From NCBI RefSeq assembly GCF_965208555.1, contig NZ_OZ242342.1:62001-126000 (forward strand): a DNA stretch of 64,000 nt, written 5' to 3'. The stretch is from Poriferisodalis sp965208555 (GTDB lineage: Bacteria > Actinomycetota > Acidimicrobiia > Acidimicrobiales > Poriferisodalaceae). The position numbers and the translations under genes are program-made. This document shows positions 23,638 to 32,987 of this stretch, piece by piece (position 1 is the stretch's first letter; the number at the start of each line of letters is the position of its first letter). The notes beneath the pieces were generated by a model. The model saw nothing but the letters and a program-made list of their open reading frames with translations. It had not been told where the DNA came from and did not search any database.

Positions 23638-24719
23638 CAGTAGATGCGCGGCACGATCCGCCAGCGCACTTCGGCGCGGTACTGGTCCCACAGCGGGCCG
23701 TACTTGGCGGCACAGCGCCGGTCGTCGGCGCGCTCACGCGGCACCAGCAACGCCACGTAGTACAGCGGGTACAGCCACGGCGCCAGCATCGAGGGCCGAC
23801 CGAGCGCGAGGGCCAAGCCCACGCCCATGGCGATCTCGCCCAGGTAGTTGACGTGGCGTGACACACCCCAGAAGCCGCTGACCAGCACCTCGCGCTCGCC
23901 ATCAGAAAGCGCCTTGGGGGCAATGCCCAAGAACGCCCGATCGGGTTCCCGTTTGAAACGGTGTTTCTGCAGGTTCGCCCCGCGGGCCAGCACCCACCCG
24001 CCGAAAAACACGACTGCGGCAACGACCAGCAGCCACGCTGGGGCATCGGGATTGGCGAGATCGGCGACCGCCCACAGACCGACGGCGTAGAAGTACGGGT
24101 ACCAGAACAGGCACCCCCAGATGAGTTTGAACCCCACGCGCTCGGCGAACAGGTCGTAGGTGTAGAGGTGAACGCGCTCGAAGATGAGGTAGTCGCAGAC
24201 GAACCAGCTCATCAGCACTACGTAGAGGGCGATGCCGGGTGAGGGATCGTCCCTGAACGCATCCCAGTGGTGCGCTGCGAACGAGAGCACGTTCAGCTCG
24301 AGCAGCACGGCGCCGGCCAGGTAGAGGTACATCTTGGCGTCGGCCCGGCCGCCGAACGGCTGCGGGTTGGCCCGGCGCCCCAGGTACAGCTCGGCCAGCA
24401 GCCCTCGCCCGCTCGAAGGTGCGCCGAGCACTGTGGCGGCACTCGCCCCGAGGCCCAGCACGAGTGCGCCGAGCGCGCTCGGCCAGCGCTGCTGCCAGAG
24501 CCAATCCCAGGGCATCAGGCCCGTCACGCACACGGTCCACCACACGGCCAGCGTGACCGCGAAGACTCCCAAGCCGTTGATCCGGTACTGCAGAACCTCG
24601 CCGGTGCGCTCGTGGCGCGCATAGCCCGCCATGCGCCGCGCCGGCAGCACCAAGTGCAAGGCGCCGACTGCGGCGAACACGACCCAGGGTGCGAAGAAGC
24701 CGGCCACCGCGTCGCTCAT
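23637..24719 (-). CDS. ERG4/ERG24-family sterol reductase-like membrane protein
   Basis: 360 residues with about eight to nine hydrophobic segments. Family marks are LYLGRRANPQPFG with DAKMY (the LNPR-type signature in altered form), HLYTYDLFAERVGFKL, SGFWGVSRHVNYLGEI and the C-terminal KYGPLWDQY and RIVPRIY, all in the order seen in delta-14/delta-24(28) sterol reductases and isoprenylcysteine-methyltransferase-like relatives. It overlaps its neighbours at both ends (ATGA with the SDR, TGATG with cobW). Bacterial sterol reductases are uncommon. The real substrate may be a steroid or another polycyclic isoprenoid; a P450 and an SDR share the operon. Confidence 0.72.
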   Translation of the reverse strand: MSDAVAGFFAPWVVFAAVGALHLVLPARRMAGYARHERTGEVLQYRINGLGVFAVTLAVWWTVCVTGLMPWDWLWQQRWPSALGALVLGLGASAATVLGAPSSGRGLLAELYLGRRANPQPFGGRADAKMYLYLAGAVLLELNVLSFAAHHWDAFRDDPSPGIALYVVLMSWFVCDYLIFERVHLYTYDLFAERVGFKLIWGCLFWYPYFYAVGLWAVADLANPDAPAWLLVVAAVVFFGGWVLARGANLQKHRFKREPDRAFLGIAPKALSDGEREVLVSGFWGVSRHVNYLGEIAMGVGLALALGRPSMLAPWLYPLYYVALLVPRERADDRRCAAKYGPLWDQYRAEVRWRIVPRIY

Positions 24720-25510
24720 GTCAGGTGCTTCGTGTCCCGGGCAATGAAGCGGATGGCTGCCTTGCGGGACACCGCGCGTCCCATGAGCTGTGCAGCCAGG
24801 CGGTTGACGCGTCCGGGCACCACCCGTGGGCCGCGGTCCAGCCGGTCCAGCGTCTGGCGTGCCGCTTCTTCGGGGGCCAGCATGCCGGGCACGTCACGGC
24901 CGAAGGTCCGGGCATACCCCGGCGTGGGCATGGCGCCGGCACAGCACGCCACCACGTCGATGCCGAACGGCCGGAGCTCGTACCAGAGGCTCTCGGCGAG
25001 ATGGGTGTTGAACGCCTTGGTTGCTGCGTACACGGCGACGTGCGGGGTTCCCTGCAAGCCGGAAAGCGACGACACCAGCACCACGGCGCCGCGGCCCCGT
25101 TCGCACATGGCCGGCGCCAGCGTCTGCACGGCGCGCAGCGGGCCGCGCACATTCACGTCCACCGCATGCTGGATTGCCTCGTCGGTGTTGCTGAGAAACG
25201 GGCCGATCGGCACCGATGCGGCGTTGTACACCACGATGCCGATGTCCAGGCCGGCAGCCGCATCGGCGAGAGCGGCCGCGTACGCGTCGTCGGCCAGGTC
25301 CAGCTCGACGCAGCGCACCTCGACCGGGTGTGTGCTCTGCAGCCGATCGCGTACTTCGGCCAGCACGTCCCCCCGACGGGCCAACAGCATCAAGTTCATG
25401 CCGCGAGCCGCGAGTTCGGCGGCGAACGCAGCACCGAACCCCTCTGAGGAGCCGGCCACGACGGCCCACGCCCCGTAGCTGTCGGGAAACGAGCGGCGCC
25501 GGCGTCTCAC
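24716..25510 (-). CDS. Short-chain dehydrogenase/reductase (SDR)
   Basis: 264 residues from GTG 25510, which makes a GTGA overlap with the amidohydrolase stop; the longer upstream frame has no conserved sequence. Cofactor motif VVAGSSEGFGAAFA has Ala-Gly-Ser in place of Thr-Gly. The NNAG position reads VYNAAS, the catalytic Ser is in VLVSSLSG and Tyr-Lys in YAATKAFNTHLAESL. The last is typical of the 17-beta-hydroxysteroid / 3-ketoacyl-CoA-reductase-like SDRs. It is followed directly (ATGA) by the sterol-reductase-like gene. Confidence 0.83.
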   Translation of the reverse strand: MRRRRRSFPDSYGAWAVVAGSSEGFGAAFAAELAARGMNLMLLARRGDVLAEVRDRLQSTHPVEVRCVELDLADDAYAAALADAAAGLDIGIVVYNAASVPIGPFLSNTDEAIQHAVDVNVRGPLRAVQTLAPAMCERGRGAVVLVSSLSGLQGTPHVAVYAATKAFNTHLAESLWYELRPFGIDVVACCAGAMPTPGYARTFGRDVPGMLAPEEAARQTLDRLDRGPRVVPGRVNRLAAQLMGRAVSRKAAIRFIARDTKHLT

Positions 25511-27168
25511 GAGGTGGGTTCGCCGCCCAGCACCGTGCCGGCGATGCCGATGTCGCGCAATGCCATCGGATCGACCTCGTAGGGGTCGTCGTCCAGCACG
25601 GTGAAGTCGGCCAGCTTGCCGGCCTCGATCGACCCGAGCCGGTCGTCGCGGGCCAGCACATGCGCGGCGTCGACGGTGATCGCACGCAGGGCCCGGTCCA
25701 CCGAGATGCGCTCCCCCGGCGCCATCACCGTCTCGCCGTCGGCGCCCACCCGGTTGACGGCACACCAGACCGCCAGCAGCGGCTGCAACGGCGTGACGAC
25801 CAGGTTGAAGTCGCTGTGCAGGGCGAACGTAACGCCGGCCCGCTCCAGCGAGCCCAGCCGGGCAGTGGCCTCGCTGCGGTCGGGCCCGAAGCCGTGATCG
25901 GCATGCAGCTGTGCCCGGAAATGCACGAAGTAGCAGTTGACGCTCGCCAGCCCGCCCAGCGCAGCGAGGCGCTTGGCCTGCGCAGGCGTGGAGATGCAGT
26001 AGTGCTCGATAGTGAAACGGTGATCGAAGCGCGGGTGCTCAGCTTGCAGGGCCGCCAGTGTGTCCAGCGTCATGTCCACCGTGCGGTCGCCGTTGGCGTG
26101 GGAGTGGATCTGCACACCCGACTGCCAGAAGGGCCGCATCCGCTCCGCCATGTCCTCCCACGGCACCTCGCCGGTGTGCGCGGTGTCCTCGTCGAGATAG
26201 CCGGGCGAGTTCATCACCAGCGTCATCGACGGGTACGAGCCGTCGTTCACGTACTTCACGCCGTGGGTGTTCAGACGGTCGTCGCCCTCGGCCCGCTTGC
26301 TGGCCAGGAAGTCGAGCATGTCGTCGCCGTAGTTGCGTCGCAGCTTCGGCTCGAAGGGGATCATGAAGATCCGCAGCGGAAAGGTGCCCTCGGCGATCGC
26401 GGCCGCGTGGTCGTCCCATTCGGGCTCGAAGCCGTCGGCCATGCCCCACACCAAGTCGGCGGTGGTGGTGACGCCGGCGGCGCGGGCCACCGCCCCCATG
26501 CGGTCGATGGCGGCCCGTCCCGTGCCCGGACCGAAGATCGAGGCCGCGACAGGCCGGTTGGCCCGCGCCGTTGCCTCGGTCTCCACGAACCAGCCGTTCA
26601 GCCGGCCGTCCGGGTAGCGACCCAAGCCGTGACCGACCGAGTCGTCGTCGACGCCGATGAGGCCGAGCATCGGCGTGTTGGCGTACACGATGTGCGGTGC
26701 GTAGGCGCACACCCACAGCGGCACGGTGTCACTGATGGCGTCGAGCATGTCGCGGTCGAGGTGCCCGGCTTGGCTGGCCGGGTCGTAACCCCACGCCGTC
26801 AGCGGCTCCCGTGGGTCGCCGTGCTCGGCAACCAGCGCGCGCAGCTGGTGCACCACGGCGTCACGGCTGGGCAGGCCCTTGCGCAGCCCCGTGGGCGACG
26901 CCGAGTCGATCGGCCCGACGTAATGCAGCCCCATGTAGGTGCCGCTGAGACGCAGGTGCGTATGCGGGTCGATAAAGCCCGGCATGATCACCTTGCCGAC
27001 GTAGCGGTCGTCGACCTCGTAGGGGTTGCGCCGCAGCCACGGCTGCATCGACCTGATTGATCCCACCGACACGATCCGGCCGTCGGCCACCGCCACGGCT
27101 TCTGCGTGCGGCCTGCCGGGGTCCATGGTGTGGATCCGGGCCGCCGGGTACACCGTGATCTGTTCCAT
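25507..27168 (-). CDS. YtcJ-like metal-dependent amidohydrolase
   Basis: 553 residues from ATG 27168. The N-terminal beta sandwich has AARIHTMDPG and AVAVADGRIVSVG, then MPGFIDPHTHLRLSG with the HxH metal pair. Later metal residues are in QIHSHANGDRTVD and the catalytic Asp in ALHSDFNLV. The C-terminal DRLGSIEAGKLADFTVLDDDP closes the sandwich. Length and motifs match the amidohydrolase-3 (YtcJ/NfdA) group, which hydrolyses N-formyl or other amide bonds. Separated by about 43 bases from the LLM gene upstream. A CobW metallochaperone lies in the same operon. Confidence 0.87.
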   Translation of the reverse strand: MEQITVYPAARIHTMDPGRPHAEAVAVADGRIVSVGSIRSMQPWLRRNPYEVDDRYVGKVIMPGFIDPHTHLRLSGTYMGLHYVGPIDSASPTGLRKGLPSRDAVVHQLRALVAEHGDPREPLTAWGYDPASQAGHLDRDMLDAISDTVPLWVCAYAPHIVYANTPMLGLIGVDDDSVGHGLGRYPDGRLNGWFVETEATARANRPVAASIFGPGTGRAAIDRMGAVARAAGVTTTADLVWGMADGFEPEWDDHAAAIAEGTFPLRIFMIPFEPKLRRNYGDDMLDFLASKRAEGDDRLNTHGVKYVNDGSYPSMTLVMNSPGYLDEDTAHTGEVPWEDMAERMRPFWQSGVQIHSHANGDRTVDMTLDTLAALQAEHPRFDHRFTIEHYCISTPAQAKRLAALGGLASVNCYFVHFRAQLHADHGFGPDRSEATARLGSLERAGVTFALHSDFNLVVTPLQPLLAVWCAVNRVGADGETVMAPGERISVDRALRAITVDAAHVLARDDRLGSIEAGKLADFTVLDDDPYEVDPMALRDIGIAGTVLGGEPTS

Positions 27169-27211
27169 GCGCCACCCCGCTGGTGCCGTGGGCGTCCCAC
27201 CCGGTTCTAGT

Positions 27212-28099
27212 TCAGCGCACCGACGAGATGAAGCTCTCCAGTGCGGCAATGTGCTCAGCGGTGCTCTGCAGGTTCGCAGCGGGGTTGCCGCCCCACTCGC
27301 ACGTCGTGCTCTGGCAGTTGATCGAGAAGTGGCTGAACCCCGCATCTCGGGCGCCGTCGACGAGCGCTGTCCATCTGTCCGGGCCGATGCCCAGGTTGGC
27401 CTCGCCCTCCAAGGCGAAATCGGCCGGATCGCGCCCCTGGTCGACGAGCAGCTCCCGCAAGCGATCAGCCAGCGCGACGGTGTCGGGACCCGAGTCGCCA
27501 AAGGTGAAGCCGTCGCCGAGACGGGCCGCCCGTCTCAGCGCCGCCGGGGTGTAGCCGCCGAACCAGATCGGGATGCGCCGCTGCGGCCGGGGGCGGATGC
27601 CAGCACGGTCGATGCGGTGGAACTCGCTGGTGTAGTCGATGACGTCGTGCTCCCAGAGCGCCCGGATCACGGTGATCTGGTCGTCCAGCAGTGCGCCGCG
27701 CTGCTCCCAGTCGGCACCCAGCGACTCGTACTCGACGTAGTTCCAGCCGGAGCCCACGCCGAGCCGGAAGCGGCCCCCTGACAGCAGGTCCACCTCGGCT
27801 GCCTGCTTGGCGACCAAGGCGGCCTGGCGCTGCGGGAGGATGATGATGCCGGTCTCGAACTCGATCGTGCTGGTCACCCCTGCCAGGTAGCCGAAGAGGA
27901 CGAACGGCTCGTGAAAGTCGTCGTGCTCGGTGTAGGGACCCCAGAACGCCGGCTCACGCCCGGCGTGCTCGGCGCCCAGGACATGGTCGTAGGTCACGAT
28001 GTGCGAGTAGCCCAGCGACTCAGCCGCTTGCGCCCAGTCGCGCAGCGCGATCGGGTCGGTGCCGATCTCGCACGTCGGCAGAACAGCGCCGAACTTCAT
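27212..28099 (-). CDS. LLM-class F420-dependent oxidoreductase
   Basis: 295 residues. MKFGAVLPTCEIG starts the barrel; SHIVTYDHVLG and TGIIILPQRQAALVAKQAAEVDLLSGGRFRLGVGSGW are diagnostic of F420-binding LLM proteins in actinobacteria. The motif IPIWFGGYTPAALRRAARLGDGF also fits. It probably uses reduced F420, or oxidised F420 as hydride acceptor. It sits 19 bases after the P450 gene and 43 before the amidohydrolase. Confidence 0.85.
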   Translation of the reverse strand: MKFGAVLPTCEIGTDPIALRDWAQAAESLGYSHIVTYDHVLGAEHAGREPAFWGPYTEHDDFHEPFVLFGYLAGVTSTIEFETGIIILPQRQAALVAKQAAEVDLLSGGRFRLGVGSGWNYVEYESLGADWEQRGALLDDQITVIRALWEHDVIDYTSEFHRIDRAGIRPRPQRRIPIWFGGYTPAALRRAARLGDGFTFGDSGPDTVALADRLRELLVDQGRDPADFALEGEANLGIGPDRWTALVDGARDAGFSHFSINCQSTTCEWGGNPAANLQSTAEHIAALESFISSVR

Positions 28100-28118
28100 G
28101 TGCCGTCGCCGTGCCGGC

Positions 28119-29339
28119 TCAGCCCAGGATCCGGATCGGCACGCTGCGCGGCCCCCGCACGGGGCCGACCGACCACGGGACCTCGCTCGGGTCGACCGCG
28201 AGCTCGAAACGGGGATAACGGCGCAGCCAGGCGCTCAGGCCGACCTCGAGTTCCATACGGGCCAAGTTCGATCCCAGGCAGCGATGCACGCCCACCCCGA
28301 AGGCCATGTGGCGGTTGTTCTCGCGGTCCAAAATGAACTCGTCCGGCCGGTCGAAGTACTCGGGATCGCGGTTCGCCGAGGGATAGGCCAGCAGCACTCG
28401 CTTGCCGCCCGACACCGGGCAGCCCGCGATGTCGGCGTCCTCGGTGATGTATCGAGCGATGGTGACCGGGCTGTAGAAGCGCAGGAACTCCTCGATGGCG
28501 GTGGGCATCAGCTCGGGCTCGCCCACGAGCCGCTCGAGGTCGTCCGGATGGGTACCGAGATGCAACAGCATGGAGCCCAGCGTCGACCACGTGGTGTCGA
28601 TGCCGCCGAGCATCAGCACGAACAGCGCACCGATGCGTTCCTTCCGGGTGAACGGCCGCGTGCTGCCGTCGGGTGACTCGGCTTCGGCTCGCAGCACCGT
28701 GGTCACCAGATCATCCGGCGCGCCGTCACCCAGCTCCTCACGCTCGTCGAGCTGGTTGGCGAAGAACTCCTGGACCTCGCGGGCAGCCCGCCGTGCGATG
28801 TCCAGGTCGATCTGGCCTTCCTTGATGACCCCGTCGACCCAGCGCCGGAAGCTCGGGCCCATGTCAGCCGAGACGCCGAACAGGTGGCTCATGACCTCGA
28901 CGGGCAGCAGCTGTGCGTAGTCCAAGGCGCCGTCGACGAGCGTGCGATCCCCGATGCCGTCGAGCAGACGTTCGGCCATGGCCACGACGGTCGGCTCCAG
29001 CTCGGCGGTGGCCTTCGGGCTGAAAGACGGCAGCAGCGGCCGGCGGACCGGGCCGTGCTCGGGCGGGTCCAGCGTGATCGGCGACAGGTCGAGCTTGATC
29101 TTGTCCGGGTGATTCGTGTTGACCGCCGTGACCCGGTTCGAGAAGGTCTCGGTATCTCGAGCGGTCTTGGTGATGTCGTCGTGACGGGTCACCAGGTATG
29201 CGCCGTAGAACCGCTCGGTGGAAGCGACGGGGCAGCGTTCACGCAGGTCAGCCATGATCTCGGGGCCGCCGGCGGCCCACTCCTCGCTCAGGTGATCGAA
29301 GTCCGTTGCCCAGTCGGCGACAGGCGGTCGTTCTGACAT
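28119..29339 (-). CDS. Cytochrome P450
   Basis: 406 residues from ATG 29339. I-helix oxygen-activation motif LGGIDTT (near 240), ExxR in EEFLRF, the PERF-like region FDRPDEFILDR and haem-binding loop FGVGVHRCLGSNLAR with the axial Cys. The soluble, roughly 400-residue form is the bacterial class I type needing ferredoxin and reductase, neither of which is encoded in the window. It is the first gene of a six-gene minus-strand operon ending in cobW. A 266-base region separates it from the divergent LLM gene and presumably carries both promoters, though no clear box is seen. Confidence 0.93.
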   Translation of the reverse strand: MSERPPVADWATDFDHLSEEWAAGGPEIMADLRERCPVASTERFYGAYLVTRHDDITKTARDTETFSNRVTAVNTNHPDKIKLDLSPITLDPPEHGPVRRPLLPSFSPKATAELEPTVVAMAERLLDGIGDRTLVDGALDYAQLLPVEVMSHLFGVSADMGPSFRRWVDGVIKEGQIDLDIARRAAREVQEFFANQLDEREELGDGAPDDLVTTVLRAEAESPDGSTRPFTRKERIGALFVLMLGGIDTTWSTLGSMLLHLGTHPDDLERLVGEPELMPTAIEEFLRFYSPVTIARYITEDADIAGCPVSGGKRVLLAYPSANRDPEYFDRPDEFILDRENNRHMAFGVGVHRCLGSNLARMELEVGLSAWLRRYPRFELAVDPSEVPWSVGPVRGPRSVPIRILG

Positions 29340-29605
29340 GTCGGTCGGCACTCCACTCCTGACACCCGCCGATGGTTTGCGGCGGTCCGTTGCGGACGCT
29401 GCCAGCGATCCGCACGGGTACCGATGGTATTCCGCCAGTGGCTTGCTGCGCCGGAGTTCCCGGGCGACCGGCTCGGCGGGCAGTTCCGACGTGCGTTCGG
29501 CACGGCGCACGGCCACTGCGTCGGTACGGCACCGCGCGACCACCGCGCCGGTCGCCAGGATGCACGGCCGCTGCGTCGGCCTGACACGGCGCGTACCGTG
29601 GTGAC

Positions 29606-30775
29606 GTGCCGCTCGACGTCATCGGGATGATCGGCGTGTCGCCGCCCAAGGACGACTCGACCGTGCATGTCATCGAGGGCGGGCTGTCCCGCCAGTTCCT
29701 CGAGGACTTCAGCCGTGCGCACGACGAGGCCGGCTTCGACCTGGTGCTAGTGGGCTACACGTCGACCTCGGCCGATGGCTGGGCGGTGGCGACCCACGCC
29801 GCTTCGGTCACCGAGCGGCTCGGCTACCTCGTCGCGCACCGGCCCGGCTTCGTGGCGCCCACGCTGGCCGCCCGCAAGGCAGCCACCTTCGATCAGCTCA
29901 GCGACGGCCGCTTCGCGCTGCACATCATCGCCGGAGCCAGCGACACCGACAATCAGCGCGACGGCGACTACCTGCCGAAGGTTGACCGCTATGCCCGTGC
30001 CGGCGAGTACATCGACGTGATGCGCCGCACGTGGACCTCAGCGGAGCCATTCGACCACGAAGGGACGTACTACCGATTCAGCAATGTGCGCGCCGACGTG
30101 CAACCGCTGCAGCAGCCGTCGCCGCCGATCTTCTTCGGCGGATCCAGCGAAGAGGCATTGGAGATGGGCGCTCAACGATGCGACGTGTATGCCATCTACG
30201 CGGAGCCTCGCGCCGCAGTGGCAGCACGGTTCGAGGACTTCCGCCGCCGGGCCGCTGCGTACGGGCGCACGCCGCGTTTCTCGATCAGCGTCCGGCCGAT
30301 TCTGGGCGACACCGAGGGCGAGGCGTGGGATCGCGCTCACCGCATCCTGGGCGGCATCGAGGCCGCTGGCACCGACAAGCTGACCGTGGCGGGCAGTCAT
30401 CGGGGCAAGCCGTACGACCACGGTGGTGAACGAATGCTGTCCTATGCCGCCGCGAGCGATGTCCACGATGAGCGGCTATGGCTCAAGATCGCCGAGGCCA
30501 CTGGTGCTCCCGGCAACACCTCGTGCCTGGTCGGTACTGCTGAGCAGGTGGCCGATTCCATCCTGCGGTACTACCAGCTCGGAATTCCGGCAGACGGCGG
30601 GGTGAGCGACGTGGGCCATGTGCTGATCCGGGGCTTCGATCCCTTCAACGACGCCGTCGACTTCGGCCGCGAGCTCATTCCCCGCATCAAGGCGGGTGCT
30701 GCCGAGCTCGATGCGCGAGCGGCGCAGGCTGAGTCCGGCTCCCGGGCGGATACGGCGCTCGCAGCCGCGGACTAG
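29606..30775 (+). CDS. LLM-class FMN-dependent monooxygenase, alkanesulfonate-monooxygenase (SsuD)-like
   Basis: 389 residues from GTG 29606. Family landmarks are FDLVLVGYTSTSADGW, TERLGYLVAHRPGFVAPTLAARKAATFDQLSDGRF and HIIAGASDTDNQRDGDYL, plus PPIFFGGSSEEALEMGAQRCDVYAIYAEP. These resemble SsuD and related FMNH2-dependent sulfonate or dimethylsulfone oxygenases. The residue after TDNQRDGD is the position where SsuD carries active-site Arg/His residues, so a sulfur or N-containing substrate is possible. No dedicated flavin reductase gene is adjacent. Divergent from the P450. Confidence 0.82.
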   Translation: MPLDVIGMIGVSPPKDDSTVHVIEGGLSRQFLEDFSRAHDEAGFDLVLVGYTSTSADGWAVATHAASVTERLGYLVAHRPGFVAPTLAARKAATFDQLSDGRFALHIIAGASDTDNQRDGDYLPKVDRYARAGEYIDVMRRTWTSAEPFDHEGTYYRFSNVRADVQPLQQPSPPIFFGGSSEEALEMGAQRCDVYAIYAEPRAAVAARFEDFRRRAAAYGRTPRFSISVRPILGDTEGEAWDRAHRILGGIEAAGTDKLTVAGSHRGKPYDHGGERMLSYAAASDVHDERLWLKIAEATGAPGNTSCLVGTAEQVADSILRYYQLGIPADGGVSDVGHVLIRGFDPFNDAVDFGRELIPRIKAGAAELDARAAQAESGSRADTALAAAD

Positions 30776-30841
30776 ACAGCGTGCTGGGCGAAACACCGAC
30801 CACGAAGGCCGGCCAGAAGCACCGATGAACAGGGGAACCTG

Positions 30842-31633
30842 ATGCTGGACATGGATCTCTCGGGACGGGTGGCGCTGGTGACCGGCGCTTCCAAGGGCAT
30901 CGGCGAGGCCTCGGTGCGGCTGCTGGCCGACCACGGCGCCGCGGTCGCATTCTGCGCCCGTGGCGCCGAAGCGGTAGATGCCCTGGCCGCGTACGTGCCG
31001 CCGTCGGGATCGGGCTCGGTTCAGGGTTACACCGCCGACATGGCCGATGCCGACGCCACGCAGGCATTCCTCGAGGCGGCCACCGCCGATGTGGGGCCCG
31101 CCGACATCCTGGTCAACAACGTGGGCGCCTCGCCGTCGCGCAACTTCCTGTACATGTCCGACGACGACTGGACCGATCTGCACCAGCTCAACCTGATGTC
31201 GGCGGTGCGCTGCACCCGCTTCTGCCTGCCGCACATGCGCAAGCAGAAGTGGGGCCGGGTCATCATGATCGCCACCGGTGCCGCGTTCTCGCCGAACGCT
31301 GCGCTCATCGACTACGCCGCCACCAAGGCAGCCATGGTGGCCACCGCCAAGGCGCTGGCAGGCAAGTACGGCGCCGACAACGTGCTCACCAACACGGTCA
31401 TCCCCGGGCTCATCCGCACCGACATGTGGGAACGCGCAGCCGCCGAGATCGCAGAGGCCAACAACACCGACGCCGAGGCGATCTTCGCCCGCAATTCCAC
31501 CGGGGTCCCGCAAGGCCGCTACGGCACAGCCGACGAGGTCGCCGCCGGCGTGGTGTTCCTGGCAAGCAACGCAGCGAACTACGTCAACGGCACCTGCCTC
31601 ACCATCGACGGCGGCGTCGGCACCCACGTCTGA
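30842..31633 (+). CDS. Short-chain dehydrogenase/reductase (SDR)
   Basis: 263 residues. VTGASKGIGEA at about 14, CARG after the second strand, NNVGASPSR at about 95, catalytic Ser replaced by Thr in MIATGAAF, and YAATKAAMVATAKALAGKYG with Tyr-Lys. The segment TVIPGLIRTDMWERAAAE is an enlarged substrate lid. A second ATG nine bases downstream (MDLSG) is an alternative start. It lies between the SsuD-like gene and an acyl-CoA dehydrogenase, perhaps reducing or oxidising a 3-hydroxyacyl intermediate. Confidence 0.84.
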   Translation: MLDMDLSGRVALVTGASKGIGEASVRLLADHGAAVAFCARGAEAVDALAAYVPPSGSGSVQGYTADMADADATQAFLEAATADVGPADILVNNVGASPSRNFLYMSDDDWTDLHQLNLMSAVRCTRFCLPHMRKQKWGRVIMIATGAAFSPNAALIDYAATKAAMVATAKALAGKYGADNVLTNTVIPGLIRTDMWERAAAEIAEANNTDAEAIFARNSTGVPQGRYGTADEVAAGVVFLASNAANYVNGTCLTIDGGVGTHV

Positions 31634-31737
31634 CCTGAACACCTGTCTGCGTTGCTCTGAAACTGATCTGAGCCGCGGGCTAGCTTTCAGGTCGCCAATC
31701 TCGCTCACGAACTCGCAGACCAAACAGGAGCACCGAC

Positions 31738-32976
31738 ATGGCGCACGCCTACACCGACAAGGGCCTCGAGATGCAGGAGGCCGTGAAGTCGTTCATGGAC
31801 GACCACATCTACCCCAACGAGGAGGAGTACAACGAGCAGTACGAGGAGCTCGTAGCCGCCGGGCAAGTCCACGCCACCCCGGCAATCATGGAGAAGCTCA
31901 AGGCGGCGGCGCGCGAACGCGGCCTGTGGAACCTGTTCATCCCCCACCTCGACCCGCAGGCGCCGGGCACGAAGCTGTCCAACCTGGACTACTCGCCGAT
32001 CTCCGAAGAGCTCGGCAAGGTGTCGTTCAGCTCCGAGGCGCTGAACTGCGCGGCACCTGACACCGGCAACATGGAGATTCTGAACCTGTACGGCTCCGAG
32101 CGGGTCAAGCAGCAGTACCTGGCACCGCTGCTGGAGGGGGAGTTCCGCTCGACCTTCTCGATGACCGAGCCCGAGGTGGCCAGCTCTGATGCCTCCAACA
32201 TCCGCCTGCGGATCGACAAGGACGGCGACGAGTACGTGCTGAACGGTCGTAAGTGGTTCTCCTCGAACGCGCTGCGGCCCGAGTGCAAGGTGCTCATTGT
32301 GATGGGCAAGAACGACCCGGACGGGCCGCGCCATCGCCAGCAGTCGATGATCGTGGTGCCTCGCGACGCCGAGGGCATCACGGTGGAACGCGACCCGCTG
32401 GTGTTCGGCTACCACCACCGGGGCGGTCACCCCGAGTTGGTGTACGAGAACGTGAGGGTGCCCGAGGACCACATTCTGGGCGGCGAGGGCGAGGGCTTCG
32501 CCATCAGCCAGGCCCGGCTGGGCCCCGGACGCATCCACCACTGCATGCGTTCGATCGGCGTGGCCGAACGGGCGCTGGAGTACATGTGCAAGCGGGCGCT
32601 CGAACGCCACACCTTCGGCAAGTCGGTTGCCCAGCAAGGCCTCATCCAGGACTGGATCGCCGAAGCACGCATCGAGATCGACCAGGCCCGCGAGTACGTG
32701 CTGCATGTGGCACATCTGATGGACACCATCGGCAACAAGGCCGCCGCGCAGGAGATCTCCGGCATCAAGGTGGTGGTGCCCAACATGGCGCTGAAGATCA
32801 TCGATCGGGCCATCCAGGTGCACGGCGCCGGCGGTGTCACCCAGTTCTTCCCGCTGGCCGAGATGTACGCCCAGATGCGGACGCTGCGGATCGCTGACGG
32901 CCCCGACGAGGTTCACAAGATGACCATCGCCCGCCGCGAACTCCGCCGCCACGATCCCGATTTCAGGATGTCCTAG
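31738..32976 (+). CDS. Acyl-CoA dehydrogenase, ACAD10/11-like
   Basis: 412 residues with a good AGGAG ribosome site at 31726-31730. FAD-binding MTEPEVASSDASNI and WFSSNA, then the helical C-domain with GERHTFGKSV-type sequence and QVHGAGGV. The catalytic region reads RIADGPDEVH, the Asp-containing form seen in ACAD10/11-type enzymes, rather than the Glu of medium-chain enzymes. ACAD10/11 enzymes act on hydroxylated or branched acyl-CoAs, often with a phosphotransferase-fold partner. The stop codon lies inside a 26-bp perfect palindrome. Confidence 0.88.
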   Translation: MAHAYTDKGLEMQEAVKSFMDDHIYPNEEEYNEQYEELVAAGQVHATPAIMEKLKAAARERGLWNLFIPHLDPQAPGTKLSNLDYSPISEELGKVSFSSEALNCAAPDTGNMEILNLYGSERVKQQYLAPLLEGEFRSTFSMTEPEVASSDASNIRLRIDKDGDEYVLNGRKWFSSNALRPECKVLIVMGKNDPDGPRHRQQSMIVVPRDAEGITVERDPLVFGYHHRGGHPELVYENVRVPEDHILGGEGEGFAISQARLGPGRIHHCMRSIGVAERALEYMCKRALERHTFGKSVAQQGLIQDWIAEARIEIDQAREYVLHVAHLMDTIGNKAAAQEISGIKVVVPNMALKIIDRAIQVHGAGGVTQFFPLAEMYAQMRTLRIADGPDEVHKMTIARRELRRHDPDFRMS

Positions 32977-32987
32977 GACATCCTGAA
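32962..32987. repeat. 26-bp perfect palindrome spanning the acyl-CoA dehydrogenase stop codon
   Basis: Two 13-bp arms meet at 32974/32975 with no spacer, and the TAG stop is at the centre. A second imperfect hairpin lies at 33000-33019 (8-bp stem, one G-T pair, GTAA loop). Both sit between convergent genes, so a bidirectional terminator without T tracts is likely; a protein-binding site is the alternative. Confidence 0.7.

Noticed and set aside
25216..27060. 614-codon plus-strand frame opposite the amidohydrolase and SDR genes
   Set aside because: No motif, biased composition, and it crosses the overlap of two well-supported minus-strand genes.
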